From Roseateles sp. (GTDB taxonomy: Bacteria > Pseudomonadota > Gammaproteobacteria > Burkholderiales > Burkholderiaceae_C): a DNA stretch of 61,867 nucleotides. Location: positions 1-61,867 of the forward strand of contig JAFALK010000055.1 in NCBI GenBank assembly GCA_019234295.1, read 5' to 3'. Below, piece after piece: positions 27,622 through 35,572 of this stretch. The notes beneath the pieces were generated by a model. The model made no database searches and had not been told where the DNA came from. It was given only the letters and a program-made list of their open reading frames with translations. The stretch's first letter is position 1. Each line of letters begins with the position of its first letter. Position numbers and translations under genes: made by a program.

Positions 27622-28569
27622 ATGGACAAGAGGCACGCACTGACGCCCGAGGCGCTGACCATGATGGACACCATCGCCCGGACCGGCAGCTTTGCCGCCG
27701 CCGCGCGCGAGCTGGGCAAGGTCCCTTCGGCGCTGACCTACAACGTGCGCCAGCTCGAGGAAGCACTCGACGTACTGCTCTTCGACCGCCGCTCGCGCCA
27801 GGCAGAGCTGACGGCCGCTGGGCGCGAGCTGCTTCAGGAGGGTCGGCGCCTGCTGCAGGAGCTCGATGCCGTCGCCCATCGCGTGCGCCGTGTGGCCACG
27901 GGCTGGGAGAGTGAGCTGACCATCGTCTTCGACGACGCCGTGGCCCGCCCGGCCCTGTTCGACCTGATGGAGGCCTTCTACACCGCCGCAGAGGGCAAGG
28001 CGCCGCCGACCCGGCTGCGCTTCATGACCGGCGTGCTCTCCGGCACCTGGGAGGCCCTGGTGTCGGGCCAGGCCGACCTGGCCATCGGCGTGTCCAGTCA
28101 CCCCCCTTCCAGCAGCACCTACAGCGAGCCCCTGGGCGAACTGGAACTCATCTTCTGCGTGGCCCCGCACCATCCGCTGGCCAAGGAGGCCGAGCCGCTG
28201 CAGGCCGATGTGATCGTGAAGCATCGCATCATCACCGTGGCGGACACCGCGCGCACCCTCCCGGCCAGGACCGTGGGCGTGGTGCCCGGCCAGGACGTTC
28301 TGGCCCTGCCCAGCATGGCCGCCAAGCTCGAAGGCCTCATCCGCGGCTTGGGCTGCGGGGCTCTGCCCGTCTCCATGGTCGAGCGCCACATCGAAGCCGG
28401 CCGCCTCGTGCACAAGGCCACCTTCGAAGGTCGCCGCGCCGGGCCCATGCACTTCGCCTGGCGCAACAGCGGGCAGCAGCCGGGCCTGGCGCTGGCGTGG
28501 TGGCTGCAGCAGCTGCGCAGCCCCGCCACGCAGCACGCCTTGCTGGAGCGGCACGAGGGCTTGCGATAA
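27622..28569 (+). CDS. LysR-type transcriptional regulator
   Basis: A 315-residue regulator with an N-terminal winged HTH (residues 7-66: ALTMMDTIARTGSFAAAARE, SALTYNVRQLEEALDVLLFD) and a C-terminal effector-binding domain (LTIVFDDAVARPALFDLMEA onward). It resembles the YhaJ/DmlR-type subgroup. It is transcribed divergently from pirin, a common arrangement, and likely controls it. The stop is 7 bp before the PurM-like gene. Confidence 0.93.
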   Translation: MDKRHALTPEALTMMDTIARTGSFAAAARELGKVPSALTYNVRQLEEALDVLLFDRRSRQAELTAAGRELLQEGRRLLQELDAVAHRVRRVATGWESELTIVFDDAVARPALFDLMEAFYTAAEGKAPPTRLRFMTGVLSGTWEALVSGQADLAIGVSSHPPSSSTYSEPLGELELIFCVAPHHPLAKEAEPLQADVIVKHRIITVADTARTLPARTVGVVPGQDVLALPSMAAKLEGLIRGLGCGALPVSMVERHIEAGRLVHKATFEGRRAGPMHFAWRNSGQQPGLALAWWLQQLRSPATQHALLERHEGLR

Positions 28570-28576
28570 TCGCCCG

Positions 28577-29704
28577 ATGAGCTCCCATGCCCCCTCCTCC
28601 CCCGACACCCTCAGCTACGAACAGGCCGGCGTCAACTATGACCTGATCGACCCCCTCAAGGTTTCCGCGCAGCGGGCGGCCGCGGCCACCGGCGACCACC
28701 TGGCAGGCCACGGTTTCTCCGAGGTGCTGGCCTCGCGGGGCGAGTCTGCCTACGTGGTGGACGTCGGCCCCTTCTACGTAGCGTCCATCGTCGAATGCCT
28801 GGGCACCAAGACCCTGGTGGCCGACGAAATGGCACAGCTCACCGGCAAGAGCAGCTACTACGCCGGGATCGCCCAGGACACCATCGCCATGGCGATCAAC
28901 GACCTGATCACGGTCGGCGCCACGCCCCTGGTCGTGCAGGCCTACTGGGCCGCCGGAGGCTCAGACTGGTTCAGTGACAAGCTGCGCGCCCAGGCCCTGG
29001 TCGAGGGCTGGAAGAAGGCCTGTGACACCTGTCAAGTTGCCTGGGGCGGCGGCGAGACGCCGGCCCTGGCCGGCATCGTCGAGAGCGGCCGCATCGACCT
29101 CGCCGCCTCCTGCACCGGTCTCATCAATCCCAAGGAGCGCCTCTCGGTCGGCGACAAGCTCGGCCCCGGCGACGCCATCGTGCTGCTGGCCTCGAGCGGC
29201 ATCCATGCCAACGGCCTGAGCCTCGCGCGCAAGCTCGTCGAGCGCCTGCCACAAGGCTATCTGACCGAGATCGAGCCCGGCCGCAGTTATGGCGACGCCC
29301 TCCTCGCGCCTACCGTGCTCTATTCGCCGGTGACCGAGGCCCTCTTCAAGGCCGGGATCACGCCGCACTATTGCGCCAACATCACCGGCCACGGATGGCG
29401 CAAGCTGTTGCGCCATCCGGGCCAGTTCACCTACCGTATCCACACGGTGCCGCCAGTCACGCCGGTGCTCAAGTTCATGCAGCAGCACGCCAAGCAGGAC
29501 AACCGCGAGGCCTATTCAACCCTGAACATGGGCGCGGGCTTTGCCATCTTCGTTCGCGCCGAAGATGCCCAGCGCACGGTCGAAGTGGCCAGGGCCTGCG
29601 GCATCGAGGCCTGGAATGCCGGCAGCCTGGAATCCGGCCCGAAACAGCTGTTGATCGAGCCATTGAACATCCGCTTCAGCGACGATGATCTCCAGCTGCG
29701 CTGA
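28577..29704 (+). CDS. PurM-like protein (AIR synthase related)
   Basis: A 375-residue PurM-fold protein: SYEQAGVNYDLIDPLKVSAQ at the N-terminus, DTIAMAINDLITVGATPLVV, GGGETPALAGIVESGRIDLA, LLASSGIHANGLSLARKLVE and GAGFAIFVRAEDAQR. These align with phosphoribosylformylglycinamidine cyclo-ligase (ATP-binding aspartates and the GETA-like loop are present as GGGETPA). It is about 30 residues longer than typical PurM, and the purine cluster is absent here, so it may be a paralogue with another ATP-dependent role rather than the housekeeping PurM. Confidence 0.7.
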   Translation: MSSHAPSSPDTLSYEQAGVNYDLIDPLKVSAQRAAAATGDHLAGHGFSEVLASRGESAYVVDVGPFYVASIVECLGTKTLVADEMAQLTGKSSYYAGIAQDTIAMAINDLITVGATPLVVQAYWAAGGSDWFSDKLRAQALVEGWKKACDTCQVAWGGGETPALAGIVESGRIDLAASCTGLINPKERLSVGDKLGPGDAIVLLASSGIHANGLSLARKLVERLPQGYLTEIEPGRSYGDALLAPTVLYSPVTEALFKAGITPHYCANITGHGWRKLLRHPGQFTYRIHTVPPVTPVLKFMQQHAKQDNREAYSTLNMGAGFAIFVRAEDAQRTVEVARACGIEAWNAGSLESGPKQLLIEPLNIRFSDDDLQLR

Positions 29705-29746
29705 CTGGCGCCTTGGCATCCTGATCAGAAGAAGAACGGAGGGGCT

Positions 29747-30127
29747 GTGGACTGGTTCTATTCGTCGATGTTCGACTGGCATGTGGGCTTGGCCTGGGGC
29801 AGCTTCGGTCTGTTCCTCGTGCGCGGCCTGATCTGGCAGATCGGAGCCCCCTGGTCCGAACGCATCTCCAAGGACGGCCGCGTGCTCGTGCTGGCCTTCG
29901 GTGTGAACACCCTGCTGATCGTCACGGGCCTGAGCCTGTGGGTCAATCTTCACTACAACTTGTTCCGTTCGCCCTGGCTGATGGTCAAGTTGATCGCGCT
30001 GGTCGGGTACTTCGCATTCGGCCACTGGTCCATGGGCCAGGGGCGCTTCCACCTGGCCGGCTACGTGATGGCGCTGGCCTGCATGGGACTGATGTTGATG
30101 GTCTCAATCACCCGGACCGTGTTCTGA
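29747..30127 (+). CDS. SirB family inner-membrane protein
   Basis: A 126-residue membrane protein with four hydrophobic helices (about 10-28, 44-64, 74-93, 101-122). It resembles the SirB/CopD-like group of small polytopic proteins of unknown function. The start is GTG at 29747 with AGGGG close upstream; no ATG fits. It ends 23 bp before ffs. Confidence 0.7.
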   Translation: MDWFYSSMFDWHVGLAWGSFGLFLVRGLIWQIGAPWSERISKDGRVLVLAFGVNTLLIVTGLSLWVNLHYNLFRSPWLMVKLIALVGYFAFGHWSMGQGRFHLAGYVMALACMGLMLMVSITRTVF

Positions 30128-30150
30128 CACAGGTTAGAATGCGCACTGAC

Positions 30151-30249
30151 GGGCCTCCTCGCATGGAAGCACGGCCAACCGGGTCAGGTGGGGAACCAAG
30201 CAGCCCTAACTGTTGTGACCAGTGCCGGGGCTAGGGCTCGTCAACCTCC
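30151..30249 (+). ncRNA. ffs: Signal recognition particle RNA (4.5S RNA)
   Basis: The conserved apical domain is recognisable: GGGTCAGGTGGGGAACCAAG then CAGCCC, and the return strand ...CCAGTGCCGGGGC. This is the small bacterial SRP RNA that binds Ffh for co-translational membrane targeting. A -10 like TAGAAT (30135-30140) lies upstream. Outer ends are set by the pairing of GGGCC with the distal GGGCTC and are good to a few bases. The gene is intact; its 3' part (from 30166) also forms the left attachment repeat of the integrated element. Confidence 0.9.
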
Positions 30250-30263
30250 CCTCTTCATGACCT
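30166..30263 (+). repeat. Left attachment repeat (attL), 98 bp
   Basis: Begins with GAAGCACGGCCAACC inside ffs and ends with TTCATGACCT just after it. The identical 98 bases recur at 43076-43173. On the left side the first 15 bases of ffs and its promoter are kept, so the gene stays functional. Confidence 0.95.
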
Positions 30264-30339
30264 AAAAGTTCTTGAACGACAAGGACTTACGGTCAGACCG
30301 AGAGGTCCGAGGCGCTCGGTGTAGCACTTGAGTGTGTCA

Positions 30340-30355
30340 CTTTCTGAATAGAAAG
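30340..30355. promoter_or_regulatory. Inverted repeat just upstream of the integrase
   Basis: CTTTCT-GAAT-AGAAAG, a perfect 6-bp inverted repeat 8 bp before the integrase ATG, overlapping the place of the RBS. It could be an operator, an arm-type site or an mRNA hairpin limiting integrase translation. Confidence 0.4.
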
Positions 30356-30363
30356 CGGACCCC

Positions 30364-31722
30364 ATGGCTACCTTGCCCGGACTTCATCAGCGCGGCGGTG
30401 TCTACCAACTGCGCGTCGTCATCCCCCTCGATCTACGCCCCCAGTTCGGCGGGCGATCCAAGATCGTTCAATCCCTGCGCACGGCCAGCAACCGAGACGC
30501 CAAGCTCGCTGGGGCGGCGCTCAGGGCGACCCTGCTCGCGGACTTCGCGGCTCGCCGTGGCGGACATCAGGCATCACCAATACTGGCCGTGGGCACACCC
30601 TCCGTGCCGCCATCGCCGTTTCACAGCGCCCCACCTCGGCCCGCTGCGATGGCGGCCGCTTCTGATTCAGGGGCGGGGCAAGCATCGACCGACGAAAAGC
30701 CACAAGCGACACAGGCCAAGTCGTGGAGCCTGCGGAGTGTCTTCGGAAAGTGGAAGCACTTCGAGCGGCGCTCGGCCGACGCCACGCGAGCCAACGAGCT
30801 GGCCTTGATCGACTTCGAGACCTGGCTCGGCGACACCGCGCGGCCGATTGACGCCATCACCCGGCCGATGGGCGTGGAATTCAAGTCCTGGCTGGTCGGC
30901 AAGGTCGATGCCGGCAAATACGCAGGCAAGACCGCGCACATGCGCCTGGTCAACGTCTGCGCCCTGCTCCGCTTTGCCCATCAAGACCTCGAACTGCTCC
31001 CCCGCCAACCTTGGCGCGGCCTCTCCATCGATTACCGGACCGAGACGCCGCGCCGGCCCTGGTCGGACTCGGCCATTCAGGCCTTCTTCTCGCAGCCGCT
31101 GTACCAGGCCTACGCCCTGCCCAAGCAGACCAAGGCCGGGGCCGATGCGGCCTACTGGATACCCATCCTGGGGCTCTACACAGGCGCCACGGTCTCGGAG
31201 CTGGCCCAGCTACGGGTGGCCGACATCGACGTCAACAGCGCGGGCGAAGGCTTCATCCACTTCACCGAGAGTAGCAGGCAGGGTCAGCAGCTCAAGACCG
31301 AGCAGCGGGCTCGCGTCGTCCCGCTGCATAGCGAGTTGGTGCGGCTCGGCCTCCTGGACTACGTGGCGCACATCAGGGTCAGCGGCGCGGATCGGCTGTG
31401 GCCCAAGCTGCGGCTGCGCGAGGGCAAGCCGGGGGGCTTCTTCTCGCAGTGGTTCAACGAGTTCAGGCGGGGGGTGGCAGGCGCCGAGGTGCCGGATTTT
31501 CATAGCCTCCGACACACGGTGCGATCGCTGATGACCGAGGCTGACTTTGACGCCCATCTGCAGGACAGAATCACGGGGCATGGCGTGAAGGGAAGCGCCG
31601 GGGTCCGCGTGTACACCCATCCAACACAGAGCCTGCGACGCGCCGTGGAGGCGATTCGGTACGCGGCAATTCGGCTATCCAGGGTTTATCCCACCCAAGG
31701 TAAGCCTGCTGGAACGCGTTGA
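30364..31722 (+). CDS. int: Tyrosine recombinase (phage-type integrase) with an altered active site
   Basis: A 452-residue integrase: N-terminal arm domain (PGLHQRGGVYQLRVVIPLDL), a low-complexity linker (residues 70-115), a SAM-like core-binding domain and a C-terminal catalytic domain. Catalytic residues seen: H380 and R383 in HSLRH, H406 in GHG, Y417 in VYTH. The first arginine, expected in T-G-A-R-x-S-E-L, is threonine (T276, codon ACG at 31189) in YTGATVSELAQL. Position next to ffs marks it as the enzyme that inserted the element; the missing arginine suggests it is now weak or inactive. Confidence 0.9.
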   Translation: MATLPGLHQRGGVYQLRVVIPLDLRPQFGGRSKIVQSLRTASNRDAKLAGAALRATLLADFAARRGGHQASPILAVGTPSVPPSPFHSAPPRPAAMAAASDSGAGQASTDEKPQATQAKSWSLRSVFGKWKHFERRSADATRANELALIDFETWLGDTARPIDAITRPMGVEFKSWLVGKVDAGKYAGKTAHMRLVNVCALLRFAHQDLELLPRQPWRGLSIDYRTETPRRPWSDSAIQAFFSQPLYQAYALPKQTKAGADAAYWIPILGLYTGATVSELAQLRVADIDVNSAGEGFIHFTESSRQGQQLKTEQRARVVPLHSELVRLGLLDYVAHIRVSGADRLWPKLRLREGKPGGFFSQWFNEFRRGVAGAEVPDFHSLRHTVRSLMTEADFDAHLQDRITGHGVKGSAGVRVYTHPTQSLRRAVEAIRYAAIRLSRVYPTQGKPAGTR

Positions 31723-31827
31723 AGCGCTTGCCCCGAACGCCACTGGCAATCAGGGCTCGCTGCGCAAATCAGTCCAGCTTGTTGGGGCTTCGGCCCAGCT
31801 ATTTTCGGCGCCCCCCCGTGGCCTGAT
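31723..31827. other. Integrase downstream region
   Basis: Gene-free. GGGC-TTCG-GCCC (31785-31796) is a UUCG-capped hairpin followed by a weak T-rich stretch and may end integrase transcription. Confidence 0.35.
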
Positions 31828-31855
31828 TTGACAAATATCCTCAATCCGTTATCTT
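31828..31855 (+). promoter_or_regulatory. Promoter of short-transcript module 1
   Basis: TTGACA (31828-31833), 16-bp spacer, TATCTT (31850-31855). Same geometry as the second module downstream. Confidence 0.65.
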
Positions 31856-31861
31856 TGCCGT

Positions 31862-31914
31862 CGGGTCATTGCGCCCAGACCTACAGAAGCAAGCCGCCAT
31901 GTGCGGCTTTTTGC
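31862..31914 (+). ncRNA. Candidate short RNA, module 1
   Basis: About 50 nt. The predicted +1 coincides with CGGGTCATTGCGCC, 7 nt after the -10. A variable middle follows, then a terminator AAGCCGC-CATGT-GCGGCTT with TTTGCTTTTTT. No reading frame with a RBS fits inside. The layout is copied by module 2, with the same 5' motif and the same terminator stem. In phage P4 a short immunity RNA (CI RNA) is made from the leader before the replication genes; this pair occupies the same place. Confidence 0.55.
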
Positions 31915-32012
31915 TTTTTTGGCACCCCGTCGTCTGATGGGTCTTGATCAACTCGCCTTGCTCAGCGAGGCACAACTTTCACAGGAGGTGGGCACAGTCA
32001 GCTGCCGATTTT

Positions 32013-32040
32013 TTGACGGCGAACTAAAAAACGCTATTCT
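32013..32040 (+). promoter_or_regulatory. Promoter of short-transcript module 2
   Basis: TTGACG (32013-32018), 16-bp spacer, TATTCT (32035-32040). It may also feed the downstream regulator and primase genes if its terminators are passed. Confidence 0.65.
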
Positions 32041-32046
32041 TCGCGC

Positions 32047-32099
32047 CGGGTCATTCCGCCTGGTGTGACCTCACGAAAGCCGCTTCAAGCGGCTTTTTG
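32047..32099 (+). ncRNA. Candidate short RNA, module 2
   Basis: Predicted +1 region CGGGTCATTCCGCC, 7 nt after the -10 as in module 1 and differing from it at one of 14 positions. Different middle, then AAGCCGC-TTCAA-GCGGCTT followed by TTTGC. The repeated arrangement of promoter, 5' motif and terminator 185 bp apart argues for function. Confidence 0.55.
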
Positions 32100-32131
32100 C
32101 ATTTCTAGAGCCCGTAGATGGCTCAACCCTT

Positions 32132-32154
32132 AGCGCCCACGTGGCGCTTTTTTT
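32132..32154 (+). terminator. Strong leader terminator before the replication genes
   Basis: AGCGCC-CACGT-GGCGCT followed by seven T. It lies between module 2 and the regulator gene, so transcription into the primase must read through it or start after it. A leader terminator controlled by a short RNA is how P4 immunity works. Confidence 0.7.
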
Positions 32155-32194
32155 CGCCCGAACTTTCGGGCACCTCGAAAAAAGGGATCACACA

Positions 32195-32416
32195 TTGATT
32201 CCATGTCATCCGCTCGCGGCTGAAACGCGAGCCTATGTCGCGACCGACGTGGCCGCGGCATATCTCAACCACCCGCGGTTCATCCTGAACCGCTGGGCTT
32301 CCGAAAACCTCGCGCCGATCAAGCCTGCGCTCATGCGCGGGCGCCTTGCATGGTCGGTCCATGAAATCCGACGCGTCTTGGGTCTCGCACAGGAGGAATA
32401 CACCTTTGCCCAATGA
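32195..32416 (+). CDS. Small MerR/AlpA-like DNA-binding protein
   Basis: A 73-residue protein with the wHTH pattern of excisionase/AlpA proteins: YVATDVAAAYLNHPRFILNR, WASENLAPIKPALMRGRLAW and SVHEIRRVLGLA. Start TTG at 32195 chosen because AGGGA lies 7 bases upstream; a GTG at 32141 would begin inside the terminator. Such proteins control excision or replication genes of satellites. The stop overlaps the primase start (TTGCCCAATGA), so translation is coupled. Confidence 0.65.
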   Translation: MIPCHPLAAETRAYVATDVAAAYLNHPRFILNRWASENLAPIKPALMRGRLAWSVHEIRRVLGLAQEEYTFAQ

Positions 32417-35219
32417 CCTTCAGCCGATGACGGGAGCCACCCCCCTTTCGGCTCATCTCGGTGGTAACCACGCAGGCACGTCGCATGACGCGCAGCCTGC
32501 ACGGGGCGTTCCAATGCGCCCGTTCAGCGTTTCCGTCTTTACGAGCAAGAGCCCGCTTGGCAAGGAGTTCAGTCTCGACGGCGGCCATCTCGCCAAGCGT
32601 TCACGCGGCGAGTTATGGGACGGCACGGTGGACACGCACGAACTCCGCAGCCTTCGCGAGTTTGTGCAACTCCGTGCATCGCTGACCAGCCAGCAGGCCC
32701 TGGGCTACGGAACGTGCGGGCATGCCAAGGCCCAAGTAACGGTCTCACGAAAGATCGCCGAGGCTTCGTCCTCGCGCGGGGGCGGCGCACTGCCTCTCGT
32801 GGCCAGAGACGCCAAGCACTTCTCGTTCAAGGATGGGCCGGGCATTCTGTTCATCGACTACGACCCGCCCAAGGGCAAGCCAGCGATATGTGCCGAGGAC
32901 TTGCATCGCGTGCTTGTCCAGTCGATGCCGGCGTTGCAAGGCGTGACGATGTGGTGGGCGCCGTCGGCGGGCTCGTGCATCTACCATGACATCGAGCAGC
33001 TGGTTGGCATTCGCGGGTGTCGCTTCTATCTGGTCATCTCGGACGCACGCAGCGCGAAGCTAGTCGGAGACGCCTTGTTCGGACGTCTGGTGCAGGCGGG
33101 GCACGGACACGTGCACATCACCGGCGCTGGCAGTCAGCTATTGCGGTCCCCCGTGGATGCTTCGGTGTGGCAGGCAGAACGCTTGGACTACGTTCGCGCG
33201 ACCTGCTTGGGCGAACTGAACCAGGATCTCGACGACCCGCGAGTATTTGGGACCGCGCCGGGAGCGCCCGAGGTGATGCTGGATGTCGCGCAGGTCCCCG
33301 AGCTGGGCGCCGACGAAATCAATGAAGTCGAGCGGATCAAGGCGGCCCTTTTCAAGGACTCCGAACCAGCCGCAGAGCGCCAGCGCACGCAGTGGTCTAA
33401 AGAACGCGGGCACGAGCAGGCCAAGCGTGAGGACAAGGCCGATGACCCCGAGTACGTGGCAGCACTTCAGCAACGGTATCGTGAGGCGGTGCGAGGCCTC
33501 ACGCTGCCGTTAGGACATGTGGTCAAACTGCGGGATGGCACAAAGGTCACCGTCCGCGATCTGCAGCGCGGCGACCACGAGGGCGCGCGGATGTACGACC
33601 CTGTTGAGCCCGAGTACTCAGGGGGCGATCCGCGCATCGCCATGCTGATCTGCAGAATGGGGCGGTACAGCATCCGCAGCCATGCCCACGGCGGAGTCGA
33701 GTACCAACTTGAGAGCGCCGAGTCCCCCGAGCAGGACTTCCCCGATGACCCGCCGTCGTCGCCCGAGCGAGTCTTCAGGGATACCGACTACGTCGGCTTG
33801 GCCAACGCGCTGCTGGCCGATGAATGGGGAGGCGCGGCAGCGCCGAAATTGCGTCGTTGGGGCGGCACCTGGTACGAATGGACGGGCACGCACTACAAAG
33901 AACTCGACATGGAGTCGGTTGACGTACGGGTACGTCGCTGGCTCGCCACGGTCACGTGCCCCGACTCCAAGGGGAACCGCGTGCCGTTCCCAATCAGTGT
34001 CAGGAAGGTACTGGAGGTCATTCACGCGCTGCGCGCCTGCGTGCAGCTTGAGGCCGACACCTTGCCGAGCTGGGCGGAAGCCCCGAAGCCAGGCAGTAGC
34101 CACCATGGCGTTGCCGCGCGCGATCTGATCGCCATGACAAACGGGCTCTATGACCTGCGCAGCGGCCGCTTGCTGCCGCACACGCCGTCGCTCTTCTCGT
34201 TGCAGTCCTTGCCATTTGCGTTCGACCCCAGAGCCACTTGCCCCAACTGGCGCCAATTCTTGGACTCGGTATGGGGCGATTCACCCGATAGCATCGCTGC
34301 GCTGCAGTATTGGACCGGCTATGTGCTGTCGGGCGACACGTCCCAGCAAAAGATTGCGCTGATCGTCGGAGCCAAGCGCAGCGGCAAAGGGACCATCGGG
34401 CAAGTCATCGAAGGCCTGGTGGGCCGCGAGAATGTGGCCTCGCCATCGCTTGCAGACCTGTCGAGTTCGTTCGGCCGCGCGCCCATGATCGGTAAGTCAC
34501 TGGCGATCGTGGCGGACGCGCGCTCGGTACGGGATTCGCAGAAGGCCGTGGAGCCGCTGCTCCGGATCTCGGGCGAGGACAGCGTGCAGATCGATCGCAA
34601 GAATCGTGATGCGTGGATGGGCCGCTTGGGCGTACGCCTGATGTTCATGTCCAACGAGCTGCCCATGCTGGCCGACAACTCGGGCGCACTCGCGAGTCGC
34701 TTTCTCGTCTGGTACATGCCGAAGTCCTTCTACGGCAAGGAAGACCCAACCCTGGCCAAACGCCTGCTCGCAGAGTTGCCCGGCATCTTCAACTGGGCGA
34801 TCGAGGGCTGGCAGGAGCTTGAAGTCTTCGGAAAGCTGTTCCAGCCCAGCAGCGGCAAGGAATACGCGGACGAGTTGCTTCAGCTCAACAGTCCGGTTGC
34901 GCGATTCGTGCAAGACCGCTGCGAACTGGGCGAGCAATACTCGGTCGACAAGGCGGAGTTGTATCGCCACTACCGCCAGTACCAGCTCGAAACCGGTGCT
35001 CGCGTCGACCCCGAGGTGACGTTCCACAAGTCATTGCGCGCATATGTGCCCGGGCTACAGGACCATCGTCCACGCAATTCTGAGGACGGCTCGCGGCAAC
35101 GGCATCTGGTCGGCTTGCGTCTGCGGCCGTATGAAATCTCCGCCGAGATGCGAGCGTTTTGGGATGAGGGGACCGCCGACGCCAATCTCAACGAAGAACT
35201 GGAGGACTGGCTGATGTAG
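32406..35219 (+). CDS. P4-type primase-helicase (D5/DUF927-like, SF3)
   Basis: A 937-residue replication protein. The N-terminal half has primase-like segments (GPGILFIDYDPPKGKP with a D-x-D pair, residues about 153-168). The C-terminal half is a D5_N plus SF3 helicase: DLIAMTNGLYDLRSGRLLPH, Walker A VGAKRSGKGT (about 653-662), then LAIVADARSV and LMFMSNELPML, and DRKNRDAW-like pore residues. P4 alpha, gp-alpha-like and many plasmid primases share it. Start TTG at 32406 is set by AGGAGG 9 bases upstream and by overlap with the regulator stop. It gives the element its own replication start ability. Confidence 0.88.
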   Translation: MPNDLQPMTGATPLSAHLGGNHAGTSHDAQPARGVPMRPFSVSVFTSKSPLGKEFSLDGGHLAKRSRGELWDGTVDTHELRSLREFVQLRASLTSQQALGYGTCGHAKAQVTVSRKIAEASSSRGGGALPLVARDAKHFSFKDGPGILFIDYDPPKGKPAICAEDLHRVLVQSMPALQGVTMWWAPSAGSCIYHDIEQLVGIRGCRFYLVISDARSAKLVGDALFGRLVQAGHGHVHITGAGSQLLRSPVDASVWQAERLDYVRATCLGELNQDLDDPRVFGTAPGAPEVMLDVAQVPELGADEINEVERIKAALFKDSEPAAERQRTQWSKERGHEQAKREDKADDPEYVAALQQRYREAVRGLTLPLGHVVKLRDGTKVTVRDLQRGDHEGARMYDPVEPEYSGGDPRIAMLICRMGRYSIRSHAHGGVEYQLESAESPEQDFPDDPPSSPERVFRDTDYVGLANALLADEWGGAAAPKLRRWGGTWYEWTGTHYKELDMESVDVRVRRWLATVTCPDSKGNRVPFPISVRKVLEVIHALRACVQLEADTLPSWAEAPKPGSSHHGVAARDLIAMTNGLYDLRSGRLLPHTPSLFSLQSLPFAFDPRATCPNWRQFLDSVWGDSPDSIAALQYWTGYVLSGDTSQQKIALIVGAKRSGKGTIGQVIEGLVGRENVASPSLADLSSSFGRAPMIGKSLAIVADARSVRDSQKAVEPLLRISGEDSVQIDRKNRDAWMGRLGVRLMFMSNELPMLADNSGALASRFLVWYMPKSFYGKEDPTLAKRLLAELPGIFNWAIEGWQELEVFGKLFQPSSGKEYADELLQLNSPVARFVQDRCELGEQYSVDKAELYRHYRQYQLETGARVDPEVTFHKSLRAYVPGLQDHRPRNSEDGSRQRHLVGLRLRPYEISAEMRAFWDEGTADANLNEELEDWLM

Positions 35220-35572
35220 GAATAGAGACCACACCACCCTGATTGGTCCGAGTGGGCCGGGTGCGCTGCGAGTCTTGAGTTCTATGCATCTCGCCATCCT
35301 CAGGCTCGTATCGCCTTTCGCTCTTGGTTCTAGTTGATCAACTGAAAAAGAACCTGGACCACCCGGACCAAGCCAGCGGCAATCATTTGCCGACCATGGC
35401 GCACCGCCACGCGGCTACGCCGAAAAGGGGCGCTCATGTGCTCCTACTCAACCGCTACTCGACAGTCGAGCATTCGAGATGCAGACCAGGTCGAGCAGGC
35501 GGCGTTTCACATCCCCACGCATCAAGCGTTTTGGGAATATCGCTCGATGAATCGAGCAAGAAGGAGTTTTCC
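35220..35572. other. Gene-free leader of the GNAT gene with three palindromes
   Basis: No coding sequence is supported. It holds AGTTGATCAACT (35332-35343), CTCGAC-A-GTCGAG (35458-35470) and GCTCGAT-GA-ATCGAGC (35542-35557). The last lies 5 bp from the RBS of the next gene. The second and third share the CTCGA core, so one protein could bind both. Confidence 0.5.
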
